NCBI RefSeq assembly: GCF_014191495.1
Contig: NZ_JACHWR010000005.1
Coordinates: 209,574 to 273,573 of the forward strand
Reading direction: 5' to 3'
Source: Nocardioides soli
Lineage (GTDB): Bacteria; Actinomycetota; Actinomycetes; Propionibacteriales; Nocardioidaceae
DNA: 64,000 nt
The notes beneath the pieces were generated by a model. The model made no database searches and had not been told where the DNA came from. It saw only the letters and a list, made by a program, of their open reading frames with translations. Positions 34,258 to 43,309 of the stretch are shown in pieces. How positions within the stretch are numbered: the first letter of the stretch is position 1; every line of letters begins with the position of its first letter. The position numbers and the translations under genes were made by a program.

Positions 34258-35571
34258 CTATGCCACCGTGCTGCTCGGGGTGCCGATGGCACTCGCGTTC
34301 GGGTCGGGCCGCAGGTCGCCGGCGGCCACCGGCAGGTACCGCTCCCAGGCGGCGGGCCGCGGCACCGCGCGCACGCTCGTCGACAGCGTCGGGATCAGCG
34401 CGACCAGGGCGGTGAGGCCGCCGAGCACGGCGATCGCGGGGCCGCCGCCGAGGCCCGTGAGCAGTGCGCCCGCGATGAAGGGCGCGAGCGGCATCGCCGA
34501 CATCGACACGAACTGCATGGTCGACTGCACGCGGCCCTGGAGCTCGACCGGCGTCACGGCGATCCGGTAGGAGCCGATGCCGGCATTGCCCGCGGGGTTG
34601 AGGAAGAGGCCGAGCGCGAGGGCCGCGGCGACGACCGCCGGGCTGTTCCAGAGCGCCATCGGTACGACGAGGGGCACGAAGCTCCACGCGATCGCGACGG
34701 TCAGGCGGCCGGTCGGCAGCCGGTCGATGAGCCACGGCGCGACGATCGCGCCGAGGATGCCGGCGACGCCGGCGGCGGTCTCGACGAGACCGATCTGGAA
34801 GGCGGGGACGCCGCCCTCGATCAGGCGCAGCACCGCGGCGAAGAAGAGCGCGTTGACGGCCAGGTTGGTCAGCGCCGACCACACCGTCAGCACCCGGAAG
34901 AGCGGCCGCGCCCGGATGAACGTGAAGCCCTCGGCGAGGTTCCGGCGCAGCGTCGGCCGGCCCGGCGTGCCGGCGGGCCGCGCAGGGGCGGACAGGTCGG
35001 CGCGGATCCGGCCGAGCAGCACCCACGACACGGCGAACGTGACGGTGTTGACCGCGAACGGCAGCCACCGCGTCACGGCGTACAGCACGCCGCCGAGCGG
35101 GGCGCCGACCAGCGCCGCGATGTGCTGGCGGGCCTGGTTCTGCGAGAGCGCGGTGGGCAGGTCCTCGGTGTCCACGATCGCGCGCACGGCCGAGATCTCC
35201 GCCGGCCCGAAGAGGCCGGCCGCGGCCCCGGTGAGGAGCGCGACGACCAGCACGTGGGGCACGGTCAGCGCGCCGGCCAGGCCGGCGGCTACGAGCGAGG
35301 CGTAGAGCAGCACGCCCGTGCCGCTCGCCGTGCGCATCACGCGGCGCCGGTGGACCCGGTCGGCGAGCACCCCCGCCGGCAGCAGCGTGCCGGCCAGGCC
35401 GAGCAGGTAGAGCGCCTCGGCGGCGGCCGCCGCGAGTGCCGAGCCGGTGAGGGCGTAGGTGATCAGCGGGAAGACGAACGTGCTGATCCGGCTGCCCAGC
35501 TCGCTGATCGTCTGGCCGACCCAGAGCACGGTGAAGTCGTGGTTGCGAGCGAGGGTCCGGTAGCTGCTCAT
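34258..35571 (-). CDS. MFS transporter (enterobactin-exporter/EntS-like)
   Basis: This 437-aa permease has about 12 hydrophobic segments and the family start YRTLARNHDFTVLWVGQTIS plus ISTFVFPLITYALTGSALAA, GVLADRVHRRRVM (motif A) and FGPAEISAVRAIV. It belongs to the MFS group with macrolide and siderophore exporters. Its start ATG 35571 has TATGTT exactly 6 nt upstream (35578-35583 on the minus strand), so it is probably leaderless. It is divergent from a winged-helix regulator across a gap packed with TTGCGCAA palindromes, so local repression is very likely. Confidence 0.92.
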   Translation of the reverse strand: MSSYRTLARNHDFTVLWVGQTISELGSRISTFVFPLITYALTGSALAAAAAEALYLLGLAGTLLPAGVLADRVHRRRVMRTASGTGVLLYASLVAAGLAGALTVPHVLVVALLTGAAAGLFGPAEISAVRAIVDTEDLPTALSQNQARQHIAALVGAPLGGVLYAVTRWLPFAVNTVTFAVSWVLLGRIRADLSAPARPAGTPGRPTLRRNLAEGFTFIRARPLFRVLTVWSALTNLAVNALFFAAVLRLIEGGVPAFQIGLVETAAGVAGILGAIVAPWLIDRLPTGRLTVAIAWSFVPLVVPMALWNSPAVVAAALALGLFLNPAGNAGIGSYRIAVTPVELQGRVQSTMQFVSMSAMPLAPFIAGALLTGLGGGPAIAVLGGLTALVALIPTLSTSVRAVPRPAAWERYLPVAAGDLRPDPNASAIGTPSSTVA

Positions 35572-35583
35572 ATCCGCAACATA

Positions 35584-35620
35584 ACTTGCGCAAGTAATAT
35601 TGCGCAATAGTTCGTGCGAA
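35584..35620. promoter_or_regulatory. palindromic operator array between MFS and winged-helix regulator
   Basis: Three dyads lie side by side: ACTTGCGCAAGT (35584-35595), TATTGCGCAATA (35598-35609) and TTCGTGCGAA (35611-35620). The first two share TTGCGCAA with 14 bp between centres. The first touches the MFS -10 box (TATGTT), and the array sits just upstream of the regulator -10 box (TAGACT, 35629-35634). This layout fits autoregulation and repression of the exporter. Confidence 0.85.
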
Positions 35621-35628
35621 ACTCTGGC

Positions 35629-35634
35629 TAGACT
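35629..35634 (+). promoter_or_regulatory. -10 element of winged-helix regulator (leaderless)
   Basis: TAGACT ends 6 nt before the ATG at 35641. Confidence 0.6.
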
Positions 35635-35640
35635 GGCGAC

Positions 35641-36231
35641 ATGCCGTTCCAGTCCCGCGGGCAGCAGGTCCACGACCCGAAGATCTTGCGCGCGATCGCG
35701 CACCCGCTGCGCAATCGGATCCTGGCCGAGCTGTCCGCGAGCGGGTCGATGCGGGCGGCCGATCTGGCGCGGGAGCTGGACATCCCCGCCAACCAGGCGA
35801 GCTTCCACCTGCGCCAGCTCGCGAAGTACGGCCTCGTCGAGGACGACCCCGACGCCGCCCGCGACCGGCGCGACCGGGTCTGGCGGCTGACCTCCGAGCA
35901 CGGCCTGATGGTGAAGATCGACGAGCTCGAGCAGCAGCCGGGCGGCCGGGCCGCCTCCGCGGTCTTCCGGCAGAACGCCGCCGCGTGGGGACGCGCCGTC
36001 GTCGACGCGGCGTACGACGACGCGAACCGGAGCCCGGACGCCTTCCGGACCGTCAACGAGCAGGCCCTGCGGCTCACCCGCGAGGAGGCCGAGCAGCTCG
36101 CGCAGGAGATCGACGAGGTGGTGGCCGGCTGGGCCGACCGCCACCGCGGTCGTGCCGACGAGCGGGCGACATACCTCTGGTTCTCGGTACTCCAGCCGCA
36201 CCCGCAGGTCCACGCGGAGGGGGACGCCTGA
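35641..36231 (+). CDS. ArsR-like winged-helix transcriptional regulator
   Basis: This 196-aa regulator has an N-terminal HTH of the ArsR/HTH_20 type: DPKILRAIAHPLRNRILAEL, then DLARELDIPANQASFHLRQL and AKYGLVEDDP, with the wing in RDRVWRLTSEHG. The C-terminal half is helical and probably binds ligand. It is divergent from the MFS exporter and shares the TTGCGCAA operator array. Its stop overlaps the ATG of the SCP-like gene by one base (TGATG), so the two are coupled. Confidence 0.9.
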   Translation: MPFQSRGQQVHDPKILRAIAHPLRNRILAELSASGSMRAADLARELDIPANQASFHLRQLAKYGLVEDDPDAARDRRDRVWRLTSEHGLMVKIDELEQQPGGRAASAVFRQNAAAWGRAVVDAAYDDANRSPDAFRTVNEQALRLTREEAEQLAQEIDEVVAGWADRHRGRADERATYLWFSVLQPHPQVHAEGDA

Positions 36232-36590
36232 TGCCCCCTCGCCTCCGGCCGGCCGACCCCGCCGAGGTCGCCGCCGCGCTGGCCCGCGTCCAGGCCGGTG
36301 CGCCCGACCGGGCCGACCTCCGCCTGCTGACCAAGCACTTCCTCGCCGTGCTCGAGCAGCGCGCGCCCGGACACTCCGTCGAGGTCCGGGTGCCGCCGTA
36401 CGCCGCGGTGCAGGTGATCCCCGGTGTCCGGCACACCCGCGGCACCCCGCCTGCCGTGGTCGAGACCGACGCGGGCACCTGGATCGCCCTGGCCACCGGC
36501 GAGCTCGCCTGGTCGGACGCCGAGTCCGCCGGCCGGGTCGTCGCCTCGGGCGAGCGTGCCGACCTGACGCCGTACCTGCCGCTCGGATAG
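36231..36590 (+). CDS. SCP-fold protein of the Rv0807/MSMEG_5817 family
   Basis: This 119-aa protein closely follows the mycobacterial Rv0807/MSMEG_5817 pattern. That protein has a sterol-carrier-protein fold and, from memory of the literature, supports survival of mycobacteria in macrophages. Key segments are VRVPPYAAVQVIPGVRHTRGT and the substrate-pocket-like VVETDAGTWIALATGELAW. The order SCP-like, purF, purM, DUF3073 is kept with mycobacteria, but here an M20 peptidase and two kinases lie between SCP and purF. It starts at ATG 36231, overlapping the regulator stop. Confidence 0.8.
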   Translation: MPPRLRPADPAEVAAALARVQAGAPDRADLRLLTKHFLAVLEQRAPGHSVEVRVPPYAAVQVIPGVRHTRGTPPAVVETDAGTWIALATGELAWSDAESAGRVVASGERADLTPYLPLG

Positions 36591-36600
36591 CCCGCCGGTC

Positions 36601-36665
36601 GGATAGTCCGTCACGTTCTGGTTGCCCCAGGGCGGTGACGGCAGCCATTTCGTGACGGACTATCC
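36601..36665. repeat. perfect inverted repeat with 15-bp arms
   Basis: GGATAGTCCGTCACG (36601-36615) and CGTGACGGACTATCC (36651-36665) flank a 35-bp loop. The right arm ends 8 bp before the TAGGGT -10 of the peptidase gene. It could terminate the upstream pair or act as an operator. Confidence 0.8.
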
Positions 36666-36673
36666 CGACGATC

Positions 36674-36679
36674 TAGGGT
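36674..36679 (+). promoter_or_regulatory. -10 element of M20 peptidase (leaderless)
   Basis: TAGGGT ends 7 nt before the ATG at 36687. Confidence 0.45.
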
Positions 36680-36686
36680 CGGGCAC

Positions 36687-38024
36687 ATGAGCGACGACAT
36701 CCGCGGCAAGGTCCAGGCCATCCTCCCGAGCGTCCGGACGGACCTCGAGGACCTGGTGCGGATCCAGTCGGTCAGCGCGGACCCGGAGCGGCTCGGGGAG
36801 GTCGAGCGGAGCGCGCAGCGGACCGCCGAGCTGTTCGCGGCCGAGGGGGTCGACGTCGAGATCGTGCGCGCCTTCGAGGGCGCGCCGCCCGCCGTCGTCG
36901 GCGAGAAGAAGGGGCCGGAGGGCGCGCCGACCGTGCTGCTCTACGCCCACCACGACGTGCAGCCCGAGAACGACCACGCCGACTGGGACTCCGCGCCCTG
37001 GGAGCCGACCGAGCGCGACGGCCGCCTCTACGGCCGCGGCGCGGCCGACGACAAGGCCGGGATCATGGCGCACGTCGGCGCGCTGCGTGCGCTCGGCGAC
37101 GACCTGCCCGTGACGGTCCGGCTCTTCATCGAGGGCGAGGAGGAGGTCGCGAGCGCGACGCTCCCGCAGCTGCTCGAGCAGTACCAGGACCGGCTGAAGG
37201 CCGACGTCATCGTGATCGCCGACTCCGGCAACTGGGACATCGGCGTGCCCGCGCTGACCACCAGCCTGCGTGGCCTGATCCGGGTCGACGTGGAGCTGCG
37301 CACGCTCACCCACGCGGTCCACTCCGGCATGTGGGGCGGCCTCGCGCCCGACGCGATCATGGCGCTGATCCGCCTGCTGAACTCGCTCTGGACCGAGGAC
37401 GGCGCCCCCGCGGTCGCCGGGCTCGTCAGCGGCCCGGCCGCCCCGGTCGAGTACCCGGAGGACCGGCTGCGCGCCGAGTCCGGCGCCATCGACGGACTCT
37501 CCTGGGTCGGCCAGGGACCGGCGGTCGAGCGACTCTGGACGCAGCCGGCGATCACGGTCACCGGCTTCGACGCCCCGAAGGTCGCGGGCGCCTCCAACAC
37601 GCTCAGCCCGGTCGCGCGCGCCCGGGTGACGATCCGGATCGCGCCCGGCGACACCGCCGAGAACGCCGTCGCGCGGCTCGAGGCGCACCTGCGCGCGCAC
37701 GTGCCGTGGGGCGCGTCGCTGGGCACGACCGTCGTCGACACCGGCGAGCCGATCGCGCTGCCGGCCGACGGCCCGGCGTACGACGCGGCGCGCGCGGCGT
37801 TCACCGAGGCCTGGGACGGCACCGCGCCCGTCGACATGGGCGTGGGCGGATCGATCCCGTTCATCGCGGAGTTCCTCGAGGCGTTCCCGGAGGCGAGCGT
37901 GCTCGTCACCGGAGTGGAGGACCCCGACACCCGTGCCCACGGCGCCAACGAGGGTCTGCACCTCGCGGAGTTCGAGCGGGTGGTGCTCGCCGAGGCGCTG
38001 CTGCTCAGGAACCTGGCGCGCTGA
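36687..38024 (+). CDS. M20-family dipeptidase
   Basis: This 445-aa zinc peptidase has the metal ligand motif LLYAHHDVQP near residue 90, GRGAADDKAG near 117, the catalytic EGEEEVAS near 150, DSGNW near 180 and a late HGANEGLH near 423. Between them is the dimerisation domain (LRGLIRVDVELRTLTHAVHSG). It cleaves dipeptides or acyl-amino acids in the cytoplasm. It is convergent with the following kinase, with a 20-nt overlap of the 3' ends. Confidence 0.94.
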   Translation: MSDDIRGKVQAILPSVRTDLEDLVRIQSVSADPERLGEVERSAQRTAELFAAEGVDVEIVRAFEGAPPAVVGEKKGPEGAPTVLLYAHHDVQPENDHADWDSAPWEPTERDGRLYGRGAADDKAGIMAHVGALRALGDDLPVTVRLFIEGEEEVASATLPQLLEQYQDRLKADVIVIADSGNWDIGVPALTTSLRGLIRVDVELRTLTHAVHSGMWGGLAPDAIMALIRLLNSLWTEDGAPAVAGLVSGPAAPVEYPEDRLRAESGAIDGLSWVGQGPAVERLWTQPAITVTGFDAPKVAGASNTLSPVARARVTIRIAPGDTAENAVARLEAHLRAHVPWGASLGTTVVDTGEPIALPADGPAYDAARAAFTEAWDGTAPVDMGVGGSIPFIAEFLEAFPEASVLVTGVEDPDTRAHGANEGLHLAEFERVVLAEALLLRNLAR

Positions 38025-39792
38025 CGCCGGCCGCGGCAGGCAGCCGCACCCGGAAGGTGCTGCCCGTCCCGAGCGCCGACTCGAGGTCGACCCGGCCGCC
38101 GTGCCGCGCGGCGAGCCGGCGCACGATCGCGAGCCCGAGGCCGGTGCCCGACTGCTGCGCCGCCTCGGGGTCCGCGGACCGGTAGAACTCCTCGAACACG
38201 TGCTGCTGGTCGGCGGCGGAGATGCCGATGCCGTCGTCGGTGCAGGTGAGCACGACCTCGCCGTCGTCGGCCTCGAGGCGTACGTCGACGTGGCCGCCGC
38301 CGCGCGTGTACTTCACCGCGTTGCCGACGAGGTTGGCGACGACGTGCTCGAGCTCGTGGGCGATCCCGAGCACCGGGGCGGGGCCGCCCGGCAGCGTGGT
38401 CGTCATGGTGATGCCCCGGGCCTGGGCCGGCCCGGTGTTGAGCTCGACGATGTCGGCGACGACGGGGGTGAGGTCGACCGGCCCGGCTCCGTCGAGGCCG
38501 GTGGCGTCCGCGGTGCGGTGCAGCACCAGCAGCTCCTCGACGACCCGTGAGAGGCGGGTGCTGCCGCGTCGGATCGCGGCGATGGCCGTGTGCGAGAGGT
38601 CGGAGAGGTTCGGGTCCTCCGCGAGGATCTCCAGGTAGCCGACGATGCTGGTCAGCGGCGTGCGCAGCTCGTGGGAGACCGTGGCGACCAGGTGGCTCTT
38701 GTACTCGGCGAGCTCCTGGAGCTCCCCGACCAGCTGGTGCTCCCGCTCGAACATCCGAGCGCTCGCGAGCGCTCGGCCGAGGTCGCGGCCGATGTCCAGC
38801 GCCATCGCGGCCTCGACCTCGCTCCACTCCGCGCCGCTCCGGCCGCGAGTCATGCCGATCCAGCCGAGGCACTCCCCGCCGGAGCCGAGCGGGGCCAGCA
38901 GCAGGGAGCCCGCCGAGGTGGTGGAGAGGAACGCCATCACCTCGGCGTACGCCCCCGCGCCGAGCGGCTCCGGCGACTGCCGGTCGGGGGCGAACACGCC
39001 CACGTCCTGGCGGTCCCAGAGCGCCTCGGCGTACTGCTCGAGGAGCGCGACGGTCGTGGACGGCGGGATCACCGGGTCGTGGTCGTGGACGGCCCGCGGC
39101 TGCTCGCCGACCAGCTGGGTCCACAGCGCCTGGACCCGGAAGCCGTCGACGATCGCGGTCGCGCTCTCGGTCAGCGCCCGGGCGGCGGACATCGACGCCG
39201 AGGCGCGGCGCACGATGTCGGCCGCGGCCGCCGCCAGCCGCACCCGCTCCGCCATCCGCTCGCGCTCCAGCGTCGCGGCCACCGCCCCGCCGGCCTGGCG
39301 GGCGTAGACGTCGAGCAGCGCGCGCTTCCCCTCGTCGGGGATCAGGCCGTCGCGGGGCACGTCGAAGCCGAGGACCGCGAGCAGCCGGCCGCCGTCGTCG
39401 TACAGCGGCGCGACCAGCAGGTCCTCGGGGTGCCACGCGTCGTCGGGTACGTCGCGGGGCCCGTCGGAGGTCCAGCCCCACTTGTCGATGTCGAGCCCGT
39501 GCCGGTCGTGGCGCACGAACGTGAGCCGACCCCAGTCCTCGCCGTTGCGCATCGCCTCGAGCAGCGGCTCGACCGGGGCCAGGGTGTCGAGCAGGGCGTC
39601 GCGCGCCTCCTGCGGCCCGACCACGCACAGCAGCTGGAGGTAGCCGTCGTCGCGGACCGCGCTCACGCCCACCACGTCGAAGCCGGCGACCTCGGCGATC
39701 GCCTCGATGATCGACTGCAGCGCCTCCTTGGACCGGTCGTCGGACCAGCGGGAGCCGCGGACCGGCCGCTCGTCTCCGGCGATGTCCGTCAT
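38005..39792 (-). CDS. GAF-domain sensor histidine kinase, tandem copy A
   Basis: This 595-aa kinase has no membrane segments. Two GAF-like sensor domains lie at about residues 20-170 and 195-365. The HisKA domain has its phospho-acceptor in VATVSHELRTPLTSIVGYL near residue 371. The HATPase has NLVGNAVKYT, DDGIGI and GTGLGLAIVRRL. It is a close paralogue of the next gene upstream, and no response regulator lies beside either, so both are orphan kinases. Start ATG 39792 was chosen at the beginning of the conserved region. The gap to copy B is 32 bp, so they share an operon. Confidence 0.9.
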   Translation of the reverse strand: MTDIAGDERPVRGSRWSDDRSKEALQSIIEAIAEVAGFDVVGVSAVRDDGYLQLLCVVGPQEARDALLDTLAPVEPLLEAMRNGEDWGRLTFVRHDRHGLDIDKWGWTSDGPRDVPDDAWHPEDLLVAPLYDDGGRLLAVLGFDVPRDGLIPDEGKRALLDVYARQAGGAVAATLERERMAERVRLAAAAADIVRRASASMSAARALTESATAIVDGFRVQALWTQLVGEQPRAVHDHDPVIPPSTTVALLEQYAEALWDRQDVGVFAPDRQSPEPLGAGAYAEVMAFLSTTSAGSLLLAPLGSGGECLGWIGMTRGRSGAEWSEVEAAMALDIGRDLGRALASARMFEREHQLVGELQELAEYKSHLVATVSHELRTPLTSIVGYLEILAEDPNLSDLSHTAIAAIRRGSTRLSRVVEELLVLHRTADATGLDGAGPVDLTPVVADIVELNTGPAQARGITMTTTLPGGPAPVLGIAHELEHVVANLVGNAVKYTRGGGHVDVRLEADDGEVVLTCTDDGIGISAADQQHVFEEFYRSADPEAAQQSGTGLGLAIVRRLAARHGGRVDLESALGTGSTFRVRLPAAAGVSAPGS

Positions 39793-39824
39793 GAGTCCGT
39801 CGAGTCGGTCATCGATCGGTCCCG

Positions 39825-41606
39825 TCAGGCCGCCGGCAGGTGCACCCGGAAGGTGCTGCCGTGGCCGAGCTCCGACTCGATCTCCAGGCGGCCGTCGTGG
39901 CGGTCGACGATCCGCCGCACGATGGCGAGACCGAGGCCGGTGCCCGGCTGGGAGATCGCGAGCGGGTTGGAGGAGCGGAAGAACTCGGTGCCGAGGCGCT
40001 CCCGGTCCGCCGCCGAGATGCCGATGCCCTCGTCGGCGCAGGTCAGCACGACCTCCGCCCCGACGTGCTCGAGGCGCACCGTGACGCTGCCCCCCTCGGG
40101 GGTGTACTTGACGGCGTTGCTGAGCAGGTTGGCGGTCACCCGGTCGAGCTCGTCGGCGTCGCCGAGGGCGACCACCGGGTGGTCCGGCAGCTCGACGCGC
40201 AGGTCGATCCGCTTCTGATCGGCGGCGAGGCCGACCAGGTCCACCACGTCGTCGACGACGTCGCGCAGGTCGACCGGGCGGGCGATGACGGGGTTGTCGG
40301 GGTCGCCGACCTTCGAGAGCAGCAGCAGGTCGTCGATGACCTTGACCATCCGCTGGGCGCCCCGCTCCATCGCGGCGAGCGACCCCTTCGCCGTACCGGA
40401 GAGGTCCGGCGACGACTCGAGCATCTCCAGGTAGCCGAGCACCGACGAGAGCGGGTTCTTCAGCTCGTGGGCGACGGTCGCGATCAGCTGGCCCTTGTAG
40501 GTGTCGAGCGCCCGGAACTCCTCGACGAGGCGGTGCTCGCGCTCGAAGGTGCGGGCGTTGAGGATCGCGCGGCCGAGGTCGTGGCCGATGTCGAGCGCGG
40601 TGGTCGCCTCCGACTCCGTCCACTCGGGGGCGCCGGGGAGGCGGGTCAGCACGAGGTTGCCGACGCACTCGGGGCCGGCGCCGAGCGGCACGAAGAGCAG
40701 CGAGCCCACGTCGATCCGGCGCATGAAGTCGACGACGAGCCGGCCCTGGGTCTCGTCGAGCGGTGGGCCGAACTCGCGCCCGGGCGCGATGATCGACGTC
40801 TGCTGCAGCCGCCAGGCCTCGTGCGCGGCGGCCTCGGCGATCTCGCGCAGCTCTCGGGTGAGGACGATCTCGGAGCCGTCGGTGGAGTAGATGTGGCCCA
40901 GCCCGTCGTCGCGCTGGCTGAACGTCTGGATCCACATCCCCGCTGCGCGGAAGCCCTCCACGAGCGCCTCGCGGCTGTCGGCGAAGATCCGCTCCAGGCT
41001 GAGCTGGGCGGTGGCCCGGCGGACGATCCGGCGCGCGGCCTGCGCCATCCGGACCTGCTCGGCGAGCTCCTCCCGCTCCAGCGCGACGACCACGGCGCGG
41101 CCGGCCTGCTCGGCGTACTTGTTGAGCACCGCGCGCTGCGCCTCGTCGGGGCGCCGCCCGGTCACCGGCAGGTCCATCGCGAGGCTGCCGCGGAGCACCC
41201 CCGCGTCGTCGTACAACGGCGCGAGCAGCAGGTCGAGCGGGTGCCAGGCGTCGGGGTGGTCGATCGGCTCGATGTCGGGCACCCAGCCCCAGGTCTGGCC
41301 GGCGGAGGGGTCGAGGCGCTCGTGGGGCACGAACCTGAGCAGCCCCCAGTCGTCGGCCTTCGTGAGCTCCTCCAGCATCCGGGCGACGGGGCTGCGGGTG
41401 CCCTCGAGCTCGGCCCGCGCCTGCTCGTTGCCGGCGATCGCGACCGACTCGAGCATGCCGTCCTCGCGGACCACGCTGATCGCGGCGATGCCGAATCCCG
41501 CCAGCTCGGTGACCCCCTCCGCGATGAGCTGCAGGGCATCGCGCGACGCGGCGTCCGCCAGTCGCGGACGCCGTTCGCGGGGTGCTGCGGGGGTGTCCCG
41601 AGGCAT
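39825..41606 (-). CDS. GAF-domain sensor histidine kinase, tandem copy B
   Basis: This kinase of 593 aa (604 aa if the ATG at 41639 is used) is the paralogue of copy A. It shows the same GAF-GAF-HisKA-HATPase order, with the acceptor in IATVAHELKNPLSSVLGYL near residue 379, NLLSNAVKYTPEGG, DEGIGI and GTGLGLAIVRRIV. The two copies share the WGWxxD and WHPxDLLLAPLYDD patterns in the first GAF. It is divergent from purF. ATG 41606 was preferred because a GAGGA lies just upstream, but spacing is short. Confidence 0.9.
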   Translation of the reverse strand: MPRDTPAAPRERRPRLADAASRDALQLIAEGVTELAGFGIAAISVVREDGMLESVAIAGNEQARAELEGTRSPVARMLEELTKADDWGLLRFVPHERLDPSAGQTWGWVPDIEPIDHPDAWHPLDLLLAPLYDDAGVLRGSLAMDLPVTGRRPDEAQRAVLNKYAEQAGRAVVVALEREELAEQVRMAQAARRIVRRATAQLSLERIFADSREALVEGFRAAGMWIQTFSQRDDGLGHIYSTDGSEIVLTRELREIAEAAAHEAWRLQQTSIIAPGREFGPPLDETQGRLVVDFMRRIDVGSLLFVPLGAGPECVGNLVLTRLPGAPEWTESEATTALDIGHDLGRAILNARTFEREHRLVEEFRALDTYKGQLIATVAHELKNPLSSVLGYLEMLESSPDLSGTAKGSLAAMERGAQRMVKVIDDLLLLSKVGDPDNPVIARPVDLRDVVDDVVDLVGLAADQKRIDLRVELPDHPVVALGDADELDRVTANLLSNAVKYTPEGGSVTVRLEHVGAEVVLTCADEGIGISAADRERLGTEFFRSSNPLAISQPGTGLGLAIVRRIVDRHDGRLEIESELGHGSTFRVHLPAA

Positions 41607-41713
41607 CGGTCCTCGTCTTCTCCGGGGTTCCCGCCTCATGGTAGAGGTCGGCTCGCGGCGAGACGGCCGGACCGGCGAGGTCGCCTCGACTGGGTGGCGC
41701 GGCGAGTCCGCCC

Positions 41714-41719
41714 TAGACT
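41714..41719 (+). promoter_or_regulatory. -10 element of purF (leaderless)
   Basis: TAGACT ends 6 nt before the GTG at 41726, as in purS. Confidence 0.6.
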
Positions 41720-41725
41720 CGGGTC

Positions 41726-43270
41726 GTGCCCTTCCAATCCAGCCCCCGCAGGGGCGGCGACGGCAGGCTGACCGCGGCTCTCGACCCTCATGAGCAGGGA
41801 CCTCAGGACGCCTGCGGGGTGTTCGGCGTCTGGGCTCCGGGCGAGGACGTCGCCAAGCTGACCTACTTCGGGCTCTACGCGCTGCAGCACCGCGGCCAGG
41901 AGTCCGCGGGCATCGCGGTGAGCAACGGCCGGCAGATCCTGGTCTACAAGGACATGGGCCTGGTCTCCCAGGTCTTCGACGAGACCACGCTGGAGTCGCT
42001 CAAGGGGCACCTCGCCATCGGCCACAGCCGATACTCCACGACCGGCGCGAGCACCTGGGAGAACGCCCAGCCGACCTTCCGGCCCACCGCCGACGGCTCG
42101 ATCGCGCTCGGCCACAACGGCAACCTGATCAACACCCACGAGCTCGCGCAGATGGTCGTGGACCTGCCGGGCCCCGACGACGAGCTCGAGCTGCACACCC
42201 GGCCGGTCGAGTCGTCGACCAACGACACCGGCCTGGTCACCGCGCTGCTCGCGCACCACCCCGACACCTCGCTGGAGCAGCGCGCCCTGGAGGTGCTGCC
42301 GCTGCTGCGCGGGGCGTTCTGCTTCGTCTGGATGAACGAGGACACCCTGTACGCCGCGCGCGACCCGCAGGGGATCCGCCCGCTCGTGCTCGGTCGCCTC
42401 GAGCGCGGCTGGGTGGTCGCCAGCGAGGACGCCGCACTCGCCACGATCGGCGCCAGCGTGGTCCGCGAGGTCGAGCCCGGCGAGATGATCGTCATTGACG
42501 AGAACGGTCTCCGCTCGCACACCTTCGCCGAGCCCGCGCCCAAGGGCTGCGTCTTCGAGTACGTCTACCTGGCCCGCCCCGACGCCACGATCAGCGCCCG
42601 CTCGGTCCACGAGTCGCGGGTCGAGATGGGGCGCCAGCTCGCCCGGGAGTACCCCGTCGAGGCCGACCTGGTGATCCCGGTGCCCGAGTCGGGCACGCCC
42701 GCCGCGGCCGGGTACGCCGAGGAGGCCGGGATCCCGTTCGGCCAGGGCTTCGTGAAGAACGCCTACGTCGGACGCACCTTCATCCAGCCCAGCCAGACGC
42801 TGCGCCAGCTCGGCATCCGGCTCAAGCTCAACGCGCTGGAGCACATGATCCGCGGCAAGCGCGTCGTGGTCGTCGACGACTCGATCGTCCGCGGCAACAC
42901 CCAGCGCGCCCAGGTGCGGATGCTCCGCGAGGCCGGGGCGCTCGAGGTGCACGTGCGGATCTCCAGCCCGCCCGTGAAGTGGCCGTGCTTCTACGGCATC
43001 GACTTCGCCACCCGCGCGGAGCTGATCGCCAACGGCCTGACCCCCGAGGAGATCGCCGCGAGCATCGGCGCGGACAGCCTCGGCTACATCTCGCTCGCCG
43101 GCATGGTCGCCGCCACCGGACAGTCGGCCGACCGGCTGTGCCGGGCGTGCTTCACCGGCGAGTACCCCGTGCCGCTGCCCGACGAGAGCCTGCTCGGCAA
43201 GCATCTGCTGGAGGCGACCCTGAGCTCGCCGACCGTCGGCAAGGCCCTGCCCGTCCTCAACAACCCGTGA
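41726..43270 (+). CDS. purF: amidophosphoribosyltransferase
   Basis: PurF makes phosphoribosylamine from PRPP and glutamine, the first committed step of purine synthesis. The 514-aa protein has a propeptide of about 31 residues, followed by the catalytic Cys in DACGVFGVWAP. The glutaminase domain has ALQHRGQESAG and the NGNLIN motif. The C-terminal PRTase domain has the PRPP loop VVVDDSIVRGNTQ near 382. Late cysteines (CLCRACFTGEYP-like region near 470) fit the iron-sulfur type. It starts at GTG 41726 under a leaderless -10 box and is followed by purM after 39 bp. Confidence 0.98.
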   Translation: MPFQSSPRRGGDGRLTAALDPHEQGPQDACGVFGVWAPGEDVAKLTYFGLYALQHRGQESAGIAVSNGRQILVYKDMGLVSQVFDETTLESLKGHLAIGHSRYSTTGASTWENAQPTFRPTADGSIALGHNGNLINTHELAQMVVDLPGPDDELELHTRPVESSTNDTGLVTALLAHHPDTSLEQRALEVLPLLRGAFCFVWMNEDTLYAARDPQGIRPLVLGRLERGWVVASEDAALATIGASVVREVEPGEMIVIDENGLRSHTFAEPAPKGCVFEYVYLARPDATISARSVHESRVEMGRQLAREYPVEADLVIPVPESGTPAAAGYAEEAGIPFGQGFVKNAYVGRTFIQPSQTLRQLGIRLKLNALEHMIRGKRVVVVDDSIVRGNTQRAQVRMLREAGALEVHVRISSPPVKWPCFYGIDFATRAELIANGLTPEEIAASIGADSLGYISLAGMVAATGQSADRLCRACFTGEYPVPLPDESLLGKHLLEATLSSPTVGKALPVLNNP

Positions 43271-43309
43271 CCAACGGCCGGCACCGAGCCGGCCGTGAGT
43301 AGGAGCGTC

